Assembly: GCA_003252375.1 (NCBI GenBank)
Contig: QKEJ01000170.1
Coordinates: forward strand, 1 to 33,515
DNA length: 33,515 bases
Direction of reading: 5' to 3'
Source of the DNA: Halodesulfovibrio sp.
Lineage (GTDB): Bacteria; Desulfobacterota; Desulfovibrionia; Desulfovibrionales; Desulfovibrionaceae
Shown here in pieces: positions 1-7,640 of this stretch. The notes under the pieces were generated by a model. That model ran no database searches. It was not told the origin of the DNA and worked only from the letters and a program-made list of their open reading frames with translations. Position 1 is the first letter of the stretch; each line of letters begins with the position of its first letter. A program made the position numbers and the translations under genes.

Positions 1-413
1 GTCCGCTGCGCTGTGGCGGCATGACGTCCCTGGTTTGCGCGTCGGTAGGGCGGGTTGCTTACCACAAGGTCAACGGATTCTGCGGGCAGGGTGGCGCGCG
101 TGTCCGCAAGGTCGAGGGTGGTGGCGGAAAAGCGGTCTGCAAGGCCGAGGCGGAGGGCATTCGTCATGGCAGCATCGGTAAGTGTCCGGTCAATGTCCAC
201 ACCCATGGCATGGGAATACGGGCCGTCCAGCAGCAGGGTCAGGGCGATGATGCCGCAGCCTGTGCCAAGGTCGGCAAGGGTGCGCTCCCTCGGCGTTTCC
301 GACAGGGCGAAGCGCGCCAGCAGCAGGGCGTCCGCGGCAAACCGGAACGTGTTCTCCGGCTGGAAAAGGCCCCGTGGAAAGAGCGCGCGTGCGTCCTGTT
401 CGTCGTGGATCAT
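1..413 (-). CDS. TrmN6-like SAM-dependent methyltransferase, 3' part beyond window
   Basis: Partial gene read from the ATG at 413 down to the window edge, about 137 codons. A glycine-rich SAM-binding motif (DLGTGCGIIALTL) is followed by an acidic motif (GVDID) and the NPPY motif of N6-adenine methyltransferases. The N-terminal RGLFQPENTFRFAADALLLA resembles the tRNA1(Val) adenine-37 N6-methyltransferase (TrmN6/YfiC) family. The start codon overlaps the stop of the upstream gene as ATGA, so the two are probably translationally coupled. The substrate is inferred from family resemblance; it could be another N6-adenine or N5-glutamine methyltransferase with the same NPPY motif. Confidence 0.75.
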   Translation of the reverse strand, partial: MIHDEQDARALFPRGLFQPENTFRFAADALLLARFALSETPRERTLADLGTGCGIIALTLLLDGPYSHAMGVDIDRTLTDAAMTNALRLGLADRFSATTLDLADTRATLPAESVDLVVSNPPYRRANQGRHAATAQR

Positions 414-1120
414 TTCGGCTGCCCCACAAGGGTGGAATCGATGTCGTTGTGGGGGGCTGGCGGCCCGAACGTGACATGCATGGCGGCAGTGCGCCCGGGA
501 GCTTCCCGCAGCAGTGCGCGCAGGGGAGCGTAGTCCCGGGGAGCGAGCGTGCCGGAGGCCTTTTCAAGAAGGCGCAGGATGTCCGGGTGGATGTCTATGG
601 AAAGCACTTGGGCATGGGGCTGGCTGACAAGCGTGTGCAGCATGCCGAGTGTGGCTGCTGGGTCGATGGTCTGGGGCGTGAGCCCGTCCGAAACGCCCTC
701 CCGGTCGTAGTGCAGGTGTGCGCCGAGGGTCAGCAGGGCGGGGTGCGCATATGCGGGGGCACCGTTGGGTGTGCGGGTCACGTAGTCGAGCTCCGCGGTC
801 CATCCGGTGTTGCGGCTGTCGGCCCGGCGGGAGGAAAGGGTCTGTACCACAACGGGAACGCCCTGTTCCCGCATGGTCGTTGCCGTTGCCTGCAGGGCGG
901 CAAGCACGTCCTTGTGGGCATAGCAGTCGCCCATGAGCCAGGGGAGCGGGTGTTGCACGAGCAGGTTGTCCCGGCTGGGGGCCATGAGCTGCCAGTCCGG
1001 TTCCGTGGGGAGCTGCGCACGCAGGGCAAAGACGCCCAGAACGCAGACGCCCAGCAGAATGACGAGCAGATTCAGGTGTCTGAACGCATGTGGCTCGGGG
1101 GAGTGATCTGTCTGTTCCAT
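410..1120 (-). CDS. Unrecognised single-pass membrane protein
   Basis: 236 residues. I do not recognise the family. There is a short charged N-terminus, then one hydrophobic segment at about residues 17-33 (LNLLVILLGVCVLGVFA), and the rest is soluble. This suggests an inner-membrane anchor with a periplasmic domain. The periplasmic part has several histidines and short motifs such as GDCYAHKD and LGAHLHYDREG, but no catalytic signature I can name. It is transcribed with the methyltransferase, sharing an ATGA overlap, and is divergent from the nuclease-helicase gene at 1344. The 223-base gap to that gene should hold both promoters; I could not fix either one. Confidence 0.6.
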   Translation of the reverse strand: MEQTDHSPEPHAFRHLNLLVILLGVCVLGVFALRAQLPTEPDWQLMAPSRDNLLVQHPLPWLMGDCYAHKDVLAALQATATTMREQGVPVVVQTLSSRRADSRNTGWTAELDYVTRTPNGAPAYAHPALLTLGAHLHYDREGVSDGLTPQTIDPAATLGMLHTLVSQPHAQVLSIDIHPDILRLLEKASGTLAPRDYAPLRALLREAPGRTAAMHVTFGPPAPHNDIDSTLVGQPK

Positions 1121-1343
1121 CCGCCTGTTGTACCGTGTCTGGACGCGGCGTCAAGCCGTGGGGCTGCGGGGGCAAGTGGTGGTGCGTCCGGTGTGCGCAG
1201 GCTTGGACGTGCGAGGGTAAACTGCGTCTATGGGGCTGTAACTGTTTGTGTCTTGGGGTGACATTTGGTACATCAGGAGAGATGCAGGCCCTGTCGCGTA
1301 TTGCGGCGGGAGACCCATACGAGGATACTTCGAGGATTCCCGC

Positions 1344-4300
1344 ATGAAGCAGTTTCGAGCTGATCTCCACATTCATTCCCGGTTTTCGCGTGCCACCAGC
1401 AAAAAGCTGACGCCCCGGTATCTGGCGGCGTGGGCCCGCGTGAAGGGGCTGGATGTTCTGGGTACGGGTGACTTTACGCACCCGGAATGGCTGGACGAAC
1501 TGGAAGAACAGATGGAGCAGGACAGCGCAACGGGGCTGTACCGCCTGAAGGACGACCGCAGGCTGGATCACGAGATTCCAGAATTTGCGGGCACGCCCCT
1601 GTCCGGGCGCACGCTGTTCATGTTGCAGGGTGAAATCAGCTCCATCTACAAGCGCGGCGGCAAGGTGCGCAAGGTGCACAACCTCGTGTTCATGCCTACG
1701 CTGGACGCCGCGCGCCGCTTCAGCAGCAAGCTGGCCGAGGTGGGCAACATCGCCTCTGACGGCCGCCCCATTCTGGGCCTGGATTCCCGCAATCTTCTGG
1801 AAATGGTGCTGGAAACGCATCCGCTGGCTTTTCTGGTGCCGGCGCATATCTGGACGCCGTGGTTCTCGCTGTTCGGCTCGAAGTCCGGATTCGATTCCAT
1901 CGAGGAGTGCTTCGGCGATCTGTCCTCCGAAATCTTTGCCATGGAAACAGGCCTGTCCTCGGACCCGGAAATGAACTGGCTGTGGAGCCACCTGGACCGC
2001 ATCCGCCTCATCTCCAACTCCGATGCCCATTCGGGTGACAACCTCGGGCGCGAATGCAACCTCTTCAGTGGCGAGATGTCCTATGAAGGCATCTACCGCA
2101 GCCTGCGTGGCGAAGCCCTGGGCCACAAGTTCCTCGGAACCATGGAATTTTTCCCCGAGGAGGGGAAGTATCACCTCGACGGGCACCGAAAGTGCGGCGT
2201 GGTGATGGAGCCGGGCGAAACCCGTGCGCGGGACGGTAAGTGCCCGGTATGCGGCAAGCCGTTGACCGTGGGCGTGCTGAACCGCGTGCTGGAGCTTGCC
2301 GACAGGCAGGTGCCCAAGCAGCCCGCCTCGCAGCCCGGGTTTGCCTCGCTGGTGCCGCTTCCGGAACTCATAAGCGAGATTCTGGACACGGGCTCCAAGA
2401 GCAAGAAGGTCATGGCCATGTACAGCCGTGCGATCCGCACGCTGGGGCCGGAACTGACCATCCTGCGGGATGCTCCCGAAGAGGAGCTGCGCAAGGTGCA
2501 TCCGCTGCTGGCGGAAGGCGTGCTGCGCATGCGCCGCGGCGAGGTCATGCGTCAGCCGGGCTACGACGGGGAGTACGGCGTTGTCCGCGTATTCTCGCGC
2601 AAGGAGCGGGATGCCTTTTTGAAGGGCGGGGTGTTGATGGACCTGTCCTCACGTGGCGCGGGGGGCATGCAGGGCATGACGCCCGAAGAGGCCGCCGCGC
2701 GCATTCCGGTGCTGGAGTCCGCACTGCACGGCGCTGTGCTGCCGGAATCGCCTGTCTCCGCGCCGGAAGACGCCATGCCGAATCCCCCCCAGCCTGCGAA
2801 TATCGTCTATAATGAGGCGCAGGCGCGGGCCATTGCGGCCGGGCCTGCGCCCGTGCTCGTGCTGGCCGGTCCGGGAACAGGCAAGACGCGTACCCTTGTG
2901 GGACGAATTCTGCACCTGATCGAGAGCGGCGTGAGCGTACGCCATCTGCTGGCTCTGACCTTTACGCGGCGCGCCGCCCGGGAAATGGAGGAGCGGCTCG
3001 TGGTTGCCCTTGGCGGTGCCGAGGCGACGCCCCGCTCGGATACCCTGCACGCGCTGGCCTTCGAATTCTGGCAGAAATCGTACGATGATGCGCCGACCCT
3101 GCTCGCAGAGGAGGGCGCCCGGCGCGTCTTTGCCGAAGCCAATCCCGAAGAATCCGCCCAGCGCATACGGGATGGCTGGGACGCCGTGAACCTGTGCCGC
3201 GAACGCATGGAGCAGTGCTCCCTCGAATACCGTGACATGTTCACCAATTATTCCACGCTCAAGGATTCCTGGAATCTTGCCGACTACACCGACCTGCTGG
3301 AGTTCTGGCTGGAACAGGTGGAGGCCGGTGTCTATACCTGCCCGTGGACCCACGTGCTGGTGGACGAGGTGCAGGACCTTTCGCCGCTGCAGCTGGCGTT
3401 GATACGTCGGCTGGTTCCCGAAGGCGGACAGGGCTTCTTCGGCATCGGTGACCCGGACCAGTCCATCTACGGCTTCCGTGGGGCGCACGGGGCCGTGGCG
3501 GAATTTTTCGGACAGGCGTGGCCCGAACTGCAGTGCATCCGGCTGGATCAGTGCTACCGTTCGGCCCAGCCCGTGCTGGACGTGGCTGCGGCGCTCATGG
3601 CCGGGGATGCCGGGCCCCAGCCGTTGTCCGCCATGCGTGCCCTGCGTTCCGACCTGCGCATCTTCGAGGCGCCTTCACCGGAGGGAGAGGCCTCGTGGAT
3701 AGGTGAGCAGATTCGCGGCCTCATCGGAGCCACGAGCCATTCGTTGCGTGATGCGGAGGGAGGCGAGCGGCTTTTCGGCGGCGAGCTTTCGCCCGGCGAC
3801 GTGGCCGTGCTGGTGCGTTTCAAGGCCCTGGCCGGTCCCATTCAGCGTACCCTGTCGCGGCTGGGCATTCCCTGTTCCGTTCCCGAGAACGAGGCCTTCT
3901 GGGTAGAGCCGCGTATCCGGCTTATTCTGGACGCCGCTGGGCGGTTCCTCGGCATTGCGGGGACATCGGACGAAGAGCCGCTGTCCTGTCCGGACTCCAT
4001 GCTGGCCAAGGGACCTCTTGGTGTGGCCGCCTATCTGGAGGATATGCCGCCCTTTGACCGGTTGTTCTGGAAGTCCACGGCGTTCCGTGAACTGGTCCGC
4101 CGTCATGATGAGCATGGAGGATGGGCCGGGCTGCTCAACTGGATACACTTGCAGACGGAACTGGAACAGGTCCGCCGCAAGAGCGAGAAGGTCCAGATAA
4201 TGTCGCTGCACGCCGCCAAGGGGCTGGAGTTCAAGGCCGTGTTTCTGCCCGCTCTGGAGGATGGCATCCTGCCCTTTGCAGGGACGGGGGTGCTGACCGG

Positions 4301-4541
4301 AAAGGCCGACCGGAACGAAGGCAGCTACGATGTGGAAGAAGAACGCAGACTTTTCTACGTGGGGATAACGCGGGCGGAACAGGCGCTCTTCCTGAGCTGG
4401 TCAGGAAAGCGGAATCTCTACGGGCACGAGCTGCGGCTCAAGGCCTCCCGTTTTCTGGCGGCGTTGCCGCTGGACACACTCAAGCGTTCCACGCTCAAGG
4501 CGCACACCAAACGGAAGGAAAAGCAGTTGTCTCTCATGTGA
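1344..4541 (+). CDS. Endonuclease Q-type PHP nuclease fused to UvrD/Rep helicase
   Basis: 1065 residues from the ATG at 1344, which has GAGG eight bases upstream. The frame is open to a GTG at 1248, but that extension resembles nothing. The N-terminal third is a PHP domain of the endonuclease Q kind: DLHIHSRFSRATSK (residues 7-20), GTGDFTHPEW, FGSKSGFDSIEECFGD and SNSDAHSG. A zinc ribbon follows, with C284, C300 and C303 and nearby histidines. EndoQ nicks DNA 5' of deaminated bases such as uracil and hypoxanthine. The second half is a superfamily 1 helicase: Walker A GPGTGKT (509-515), DEVQD (674-678), GDPDQSIYGFRG (from 702), HAAKGLEF (from 956) and EEERRLFYVGITRA (from 998). The whole looks intact. 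A role in repair of deaminated DNA, with nicking and unwinding in one chain, is inference. Confidence 0.88.
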   Translation: MKQFRADLHIHSRFSRATSKKLTPRYLAAWARVKGLDVLGTGDFTHPEWLDELEEQMEQDSATGLYRLKDDRRLDHEIPEFAGTPLSGRTLFMLQGEISSIYKRGGKVRKVHNLVFMPTLDAARRFSSKLAEVGNIASDGRPILGLDSRNLLEMVLETHPLAFLVPAHIWTPWFSLFGSKSGFDSIEECFGDLSSEIFAMETGLSSDPEMNWLWSHLDRIRLISNSDAHSGDNLGRECNLFSGEMSYEGIYRSLRGEALGHKFLGTMEFFPEEGKYHLDGHRKCGVVMEPGETRARDGKCPVCGKPLTVGVLNRVLELADRQVPKQPASQPGFASLVPLPELISEILDTGSKSKKVMAMYSRAIRTLGPELTILRDAPEEELRKVHPLLAEGVLRMRRGEVMRQPGYDGEYGVVRVFSRKERDAFLKGGVLMDLSSRGAGGMQGMTPEEAAARIPVLESALHGAVLPESPVSAPEDAMPNPPQPANIVYNEAQARAIAAGPAPVLVLAGPGTGKTRTLVGRILHLIESGVSVRHLLALTFTRRAAREMEERLVVALGGAEATPRSDTLHALAFEFWQKSYDDAPTLLAEEGARRVFAEANPEESAQRIRDGWDAVNLCRERMEQCSLEYRDMFTNYSTLKDSWNLADYTDLLEFWLEQVEAGVYTCPWTHVLVDEVQDLSPLQLALIRRLVPEGGQGFFGIGDPDQSIYGFRGAHGAVAEFFGQAWPELQCIRLDQCYRSAQPVLDVAAALMAGDAGPQPLSAMRALRSDLRIFEAPSPEGEASWIGEQIRGLIGATSHSLRDAEGGERLFGGELSPGDVAVLVRFKALAGPIQRTLSRLGIPCSVPENEAFWVEPRIRLILDAAGRFLGIAGTSDEEPLSCPDSMLAKGPLGVAAYLEDMPPFDRLFWKSTAFRELVRRHDEHGGWAGLLNWIHLQTELEQVRRKSEKVQIMSLHAAKGLEFKAVFLPALEDGILPFAGTGVLTGKADRNEGSYDVEEERRLFYVGITRAEQALFLSWSGKRNLYGHELRLKASRFLAALPLDTLKRSTLKAHTKRKEKQLSLM

Positions 4542-4553
4542 CGCATGGGCAGA

Positions 4554-4706
4554 TCAGGCTCCTGACGTGGTGATGCGATACACCCACCGTTCATAGATTC
4601 CCGACAGACGCGAGGCAACTTTGCGGCTGACGCCGTAATCCAGAAGCCTGCAGTATATGTGCAGGGGGTTGAACCTGTGCTGGAGATAATTTTTCATGAT
4701 TGCCAT
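4554..4706 (-). CDS. Small basic protein of 50 residues, unknown function
   Basis: A short gene in the gap between the helicase and cbiR. The ATG at 4706 has GAGG six bases upstream; a second ATG at 4697 would give 47 residues. The protein has the pattern MKNYLQHRFNPLHIYCRL, then GVSRKVASRLSGIYERWVY, so it looks like two short amphipathic helices rich in Arg, Tyr and His. I have an impression of similar tiny proteins in other Desulfovibrio genomes but cannot confirm this. It reads towards the helicase gene (convergent, 12 bases apart). No domain is recognisable. Confidence 0.5.
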   Translation of the reverse strand: MAIMKNYLQHRFNPLHIYCRLLDYGVSRKVASRLSGIYERWVYRITTSGA

Positions 4707-4887
4707 GGTGGACCTCGTCGCGTGCTGAATGATTGCATGTCTCGTTTGGTGCAATCCCCGTACCCGTGCACTGTTTCGCCAATGTTGAAGGCAGATACGG
4801 ATGACGCTTCCTCCTGCACCATTCCGGTTGCAGGGGGATGTATGCCTCCTTATCGGCAAAACCGGACTGTAACTGTAGGGTTTGCAC

Positions 4888-5742
4888 ATGACTGAGCGCC
4901 GTTTGATTGACACCAAGTCTGATCCGTTTCCCGGGGTGTCAATGGCCGGACACCGCGTGGCTGCGCCTTCCTGGGTCATGCATGGAGCGCTTGCGGAGAA
5001 TTGTCGTTTCCTTGCGGGCCGGGTGCAGGAGGTCGGGCTGCTGTTCTTCGAATCTGCGGCGTGTCTTGCCTATGACGGGAAGGATCTTCCTGCCGATCTG
5101 GCGGAACTGCCGCTGTCGTGGCATGTGCACCTGCCGCTGGACCTGCCGTGGGATACCCCGGGCGCGGTGGCCGATACCTGTCTTGCCCTGATGGAGAAAA
5201 TTGCCTATCTGGGCGTCCGGCGGGTCGTGCTGCATCCGCCTCAGCCCGGTCTGACGATGCACGAGGGGGCGTCTGTCCAGGCTGTGGAAGATGCCTTGAC
5301 GCATTTTGCCGGACGGTGGCGTGATGCCGGATTCTCCCCGCGGGATTGCATGCTTGAAAATGTGCGGCATGCGGACCTTGTGGATATCTGGCCCGTCGTG
5401 CAGGCGCTTGATTTCTCCGTATGTCTGGACACAGGGCACGTGATGGCCTACCGTCAGGAGAGGCTCCTTGGCCTGTCCGGCTTGGCGCAGCGGGTACGCA
5501 TGGTGCACCTGAATGCGCCGGGACCGGGTGGCAGGCATCTGCCTCTGACGTCCCTTTCCGACACCGGAAAGGCGCAGCTTGCCGACATGGTTCGGCTGGT
5601 TGCCAAGGGCGCGCCGGACGCCGTCTTCATGATGGAGATTTTTGATTGGGCGGGTATAGAGGCATCCGTGCCTGTGGTGCGCGGGATGCTGCCGTTGTGC
5701 CCGTGTCCGGATGCGGTGGCAGAACAGGGAGAGGGACGATGA
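4888..5742 (+). CDS. cbiR: Cobamide-remodelling phosphodiesterase CbiR
   Basis: 284 residues from the ATG at 4888, with a weak AGGG about eight bases upstream; a TTG at 4882 is also in frame. The protein belongs to the AP-endonuclease-2-like TIM-barrel superfamily and shows the CbiR pattern: APSWVMHGALAEN near the N-terminus, WHVHLPLDLPW (H79, H81), LHPP (H116), LEN (E157), CLDTGHVMAY (D181, H184), MVHLNAPG (H207) and MEIFDWAG (E250). These are the likely metal ligands. CbiR cleaves the phosphodiester of the nucleotide loop of a cobamide, releasing a cobinamide product that can be rebuilt with another lower ligand. It overlaps cobU by ATGA, which fits salvage and remodelling of B12. I searched upstream for a cobalamin riboswitch and did not find one. 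Confidence 0.82.
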   Translation: MTERRLIDTKSDPFPGVSMAGHRVAAPSWVMHGALAENCRFLAGRVQEVGLLFFESAACLAYDGKDLPADLAELPLSWHVHLPLDLPWDTPGAVADTCLALMEKIAYLGVRRVVLHPPQPGLTMHEGASVQAVEDALTHFAGRWRDAGFSPRDCMLENVRHADLVDIWPVVQALDFSVCLDTGHVMAYRQERLLGLSGLAQRVRMVHLNAPGPGGRHLPLTSLSDTGKAQLADMVRLVAKGAPDAVFMMEIFDWAGIEASVPVVRGMLPLCPCPDAVAEQGEGR

Positions 5743-6263
5743 TTCGGTTGGTTCTTGGCGGCGACAAGTCGGGGAAGTCCGCATACGGGCTTCAGGTATT
5801 TGAGCAGGGTGGCGGTCCCCGGTTGCTGCTGGCAACGGGGCAGGCGCAGGACCTTGCCTTCCGCCGTCAGATTCTGGACCATCGCCTTGCCCGCAAGCCG
5901 GAGATCCAGGTGCGTGAAACCGGAGCGGATCTGGTGTCCGCACTGTCTGCTGTGGCCGGAACTGTCCGGTCGGTACTGGTGGACAGCCTTGATTTCTGGC
6001 TGTTCGCCTGTCAGACACGCCCTGTCGGGGGGGCTGACGACGTGTCTCCAGCAGGGCAGCTTGTTGCCTGTCTGCAGAATCTGCCGCAGGATATCGACGT
6101 GACGCTGGTCTCCTGCGAAGCCGGATTGGGGGCAATTCCGGCCAGTGCCGAGGTTCGCCGTTTCGTGCGGGAACTGGGTGCGCTTAATCAGGCGGTGGCG
6201 GCGGTGAGTGATGAGGTCTGCCTCATGGTTGCCGGGCTGCCGTTGTATCTGAAGAGGTCTTGA
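5739..6263 (+). CDS. cobU: Adenosylcobinamide kinase / adenosylcobinamide-phosphate guanylyltransferase
   Basis: 174 residues, the usual CobU length. The start ATG at 5739 overlaps the cbiR stop. The P-loop GGDKSGKS is at residues 7-14. H48 in ILDHRLARKP sits where CobU carries its guanylylated histidine. Also typical are DSLDFWL and, near the end, SCEAGLGAIPASAEVRRF, LNQAVAAVSDEV and VAGLPLYLK. CobU phosphorylates adenosylcobinamide and then transfers GMP to make AdoCbi-GDP for nucleotide-loop assembly. Next to CbiR it would re-activate the cobinamide that CbiR produces. The P-loop begins GGDKS where the commonest form is GGxRS, a mild deviation. Confidence 0.88.
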   Translation: MIRLVLGGDKSGKSAYGLQVFEQGGGPRLLLATGQAQDLAFRRQILDHRLARKPEIQVRETGADLVSALSAVAGTVRSVLVDSLDFWLFACQTRPVGGADDVSPAGQLVACLQNLPQDIDVTLVSCEAGLGAIPASAEVRRFVRELGALNQAVAAVSDEVCLMVAGLPLYLKRS

Positions 6264-6266
6264 CGC

Positions 6267-7361
6267 ATGTCCTATTTCAGAAAGCTGGAGCCGGGGCTCT
6301 CCAATATGCTGGAGCTGTTTTCCCGCGATGAGCGGTGGCTTATCTGCGTGAACGCGGACCCGGATGCCATGGCGTCTGCCATGGCGCTCAAGCGCATCAT
6401 GATCCACCGCGTGGCGGATGTGGGCATTGCCCGCGTCAACGAGGTGACCCGGCCCGATAATCTGGCCATGATCCGCTATCTGCGTATTCCCATGATGAAG
6501 CTGACCCCTGCCGTCACCGCGCAGTACGACCGTTTCGCCCTGGTGGATTCCCAGCCCCACCACCATCCCCTGTTCAAGGAAATCAATTTTTCCATTGTGT
6601 TCGACCACCATCCGCTCTCCGAAGAACATCACGTGGTGGCGGACTTCAAGGATATCCGGCCCGAGTACGGAGCAAACTCCACACTCATGACCGAGTATCT
6701 CTACAATCTGGGCATCCGCCCCGGCAATCGGCTGGCAACCGCGCTGGTGTACGGCATCAAGACGGACACCTCCAGCTTTGAGCGCGAGTTCTGCGATGTG
6801 GACGTGCGGGCCTTCCGTTATCTATCCAAGCTTTCCAGTCAGACGCTCCTGTCACGCATTTCGCGCAGTGAATTCCACCTCAGCTGGCTCGATTATTTTT
6901 CACGGGCCGTTTCCGGCATGCACAAGGTGCGCTCGGGCTTCTACTGCTATATCGGAGAAGTCCCCAACCCGGATGCCCTGGTGGTGATCGCCGATTTCTT
7001 CATGCGGGTGCATGAAATCCGCTGGGTGGCCGTGGCCGGTGTGAGCGGAGACAACCTTGTGGTCATTTTCCGGGGGGACGGCGTAACCCGGGATCTGGGC
7101 TCCTTCGCCAACCAGCAGTTTGGCGCCATCGGTTCCGCGGGTGGTCACAAGGCCATGGCCCGGGCTGAAATTCCCCTTGAAAAACTGGCCGGCAAGGACC
7201 TGGAAATGTGGGTGCTCAAGCGCCTGCTTTCACCGCGCAAGAAGCCCAAGGTCATGCCCCCGGCTGCCGGTGGAGCGGAGAAGGCCGTCTCCGGCGGTGC
7301 GGCCGCTGAGAGCGTGCCCGACGCACCGGTTGTTGATTCCAAGGAGCAGGCCCCGGCCTGA
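6267..7361 (+). CDS. DHH-family phosphoesterase (NrnA/RecJ-like)
   Basis: 364 residues, starting three bases after the cobU stop, so in the same operon. It shows the DHH metal-binding motifs: NADPDAMASAMA (D31, D33), ALVDSQP (D94), VFDHHP (D113, H114, H115) and a C-terminal DHHA1 motif SAGGHKAMA. This is the architecture of the NrnA-type oligoribonuclease / pAp phosphatase and c-di-nucleotide phosphodiesterase group. The exact substrate cannot be told from sequence. The last 40 or so residues after KKPKV are an Ala/Gly/Pro-rich tail that looks disordered. A strong terminator follows 20 bases after the stop. Confidence 0.85.
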   Translation: MSYFRKLEPGLSNMLELFSRDERWLICVNADPDAMASAMALKRIMIHRVADVGIARVNEVTRPDNLAMIRYLRIPMMKLTPAVTAQYDRFALVDSQPHHHPLFKEINFSIVFDHHPLSEEHHVVADFKDIRPEYGANSTLMTEYLYNLGIRPGNRLATALVYGIKTDTSSFEREFCDVDVRAFRYLSKLSSQTLLSRISRSEFHLSWLDYFSRAVSGMHKVRSGFYCYIGEVPNPDALVVIADFFMRVHEIRWVAVAGVSGDNLVVIFRGDGVTRDLGSFANQQFGAIGSAGGHKAMARAEIPLEKLAGKDLEMWVLKRLLSPRKKPKVMPPAAGGAEKAVSGGAAAESVPDAPVVDSKEQAPA

Positions 7362-7380
7362 CCGGGCACTGTGAGTGCAC

Positions 7381-7423
7381 ACGCAAAAAACCCCGCCAGA
7401 CCGGAAGGCGGGTTTTTTTGCGT
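7381..7423. terminator. Rho-independent terminator after the cbiR-cobU-DHH operon
   Basis: The core stem is CCCGCC (7392-7397) with GGCGGG (7407-7412), followed by a run of seven T. The flanks AAAAAA and TTTTTT, and then ACGC and GCGT, extend it into a long near-symmetrical hairpin that could work from both sides. Confidence 0.85.
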
Positions 7424-7464
7424 GGTCTGCCATGTGTGGAGCATGGTGACGGTACTGAAAGGGA

Positions 7465-7606
7465 GCAGGCCGGAGGTGCTGCGTATTCCGTGTGTTCCAC
7501 GAGGAACACGGAAGGTAGCCTCAACGATACGGATCTTCGGAGCGTCTCCGCCTGACAGGAAGAGCCTCCGGCCTGCCGTGAAAGGCCGTTCCCAGTAGCG
7601 GCCTTT
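7465..7606. repeat. Nested inverted repeats between convergent genes
   Basis: A perfect 12-bp inverted repeat, GCAGGCCGGAGG at 7465-7476 and CCTCCGGCCTGC at 7565-7576, encloses two smaller hairpins. These are GTGTTCC-ACGA-GGAACAC (7492-7509, flanked by TTCCG and CGGAA) and CGGAG-CGT-CTCCG (7538-7550). A further hairpin, AAAGGCCG / CGGCCTTT, lies at 7581-7606. The whole could fold as a three-way junction plus one hairpin. The last hairpin could terminate the EAL gene on the minus strand, although no long T run follows it. I found no convincing protein in this gap. Confidence 0.6.
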
Positions 7607-7640
7607 CATTCATTGGAAATACTCGGGCATTGCCGCGTGA

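Noticed and set aside
564-2501. Very long open frame on the minus strand opposite the methyltransferase neighbour and the nuclease-helicase gene
   Set aside because: High GC removes stop codons from antisense frames. Its protein has no recognisable motif and it runs through two well-supported genes. The same holds for 18977-20830, 25126-27057, 29628-30935 and other long antisense frames.
4707-4887. Cobalamin riboswitch upstream of cbiR
   Set aside because: I looked for the B12 box and the usual conserved helices and did not find them. A divergent version cannot be excluded by eye.
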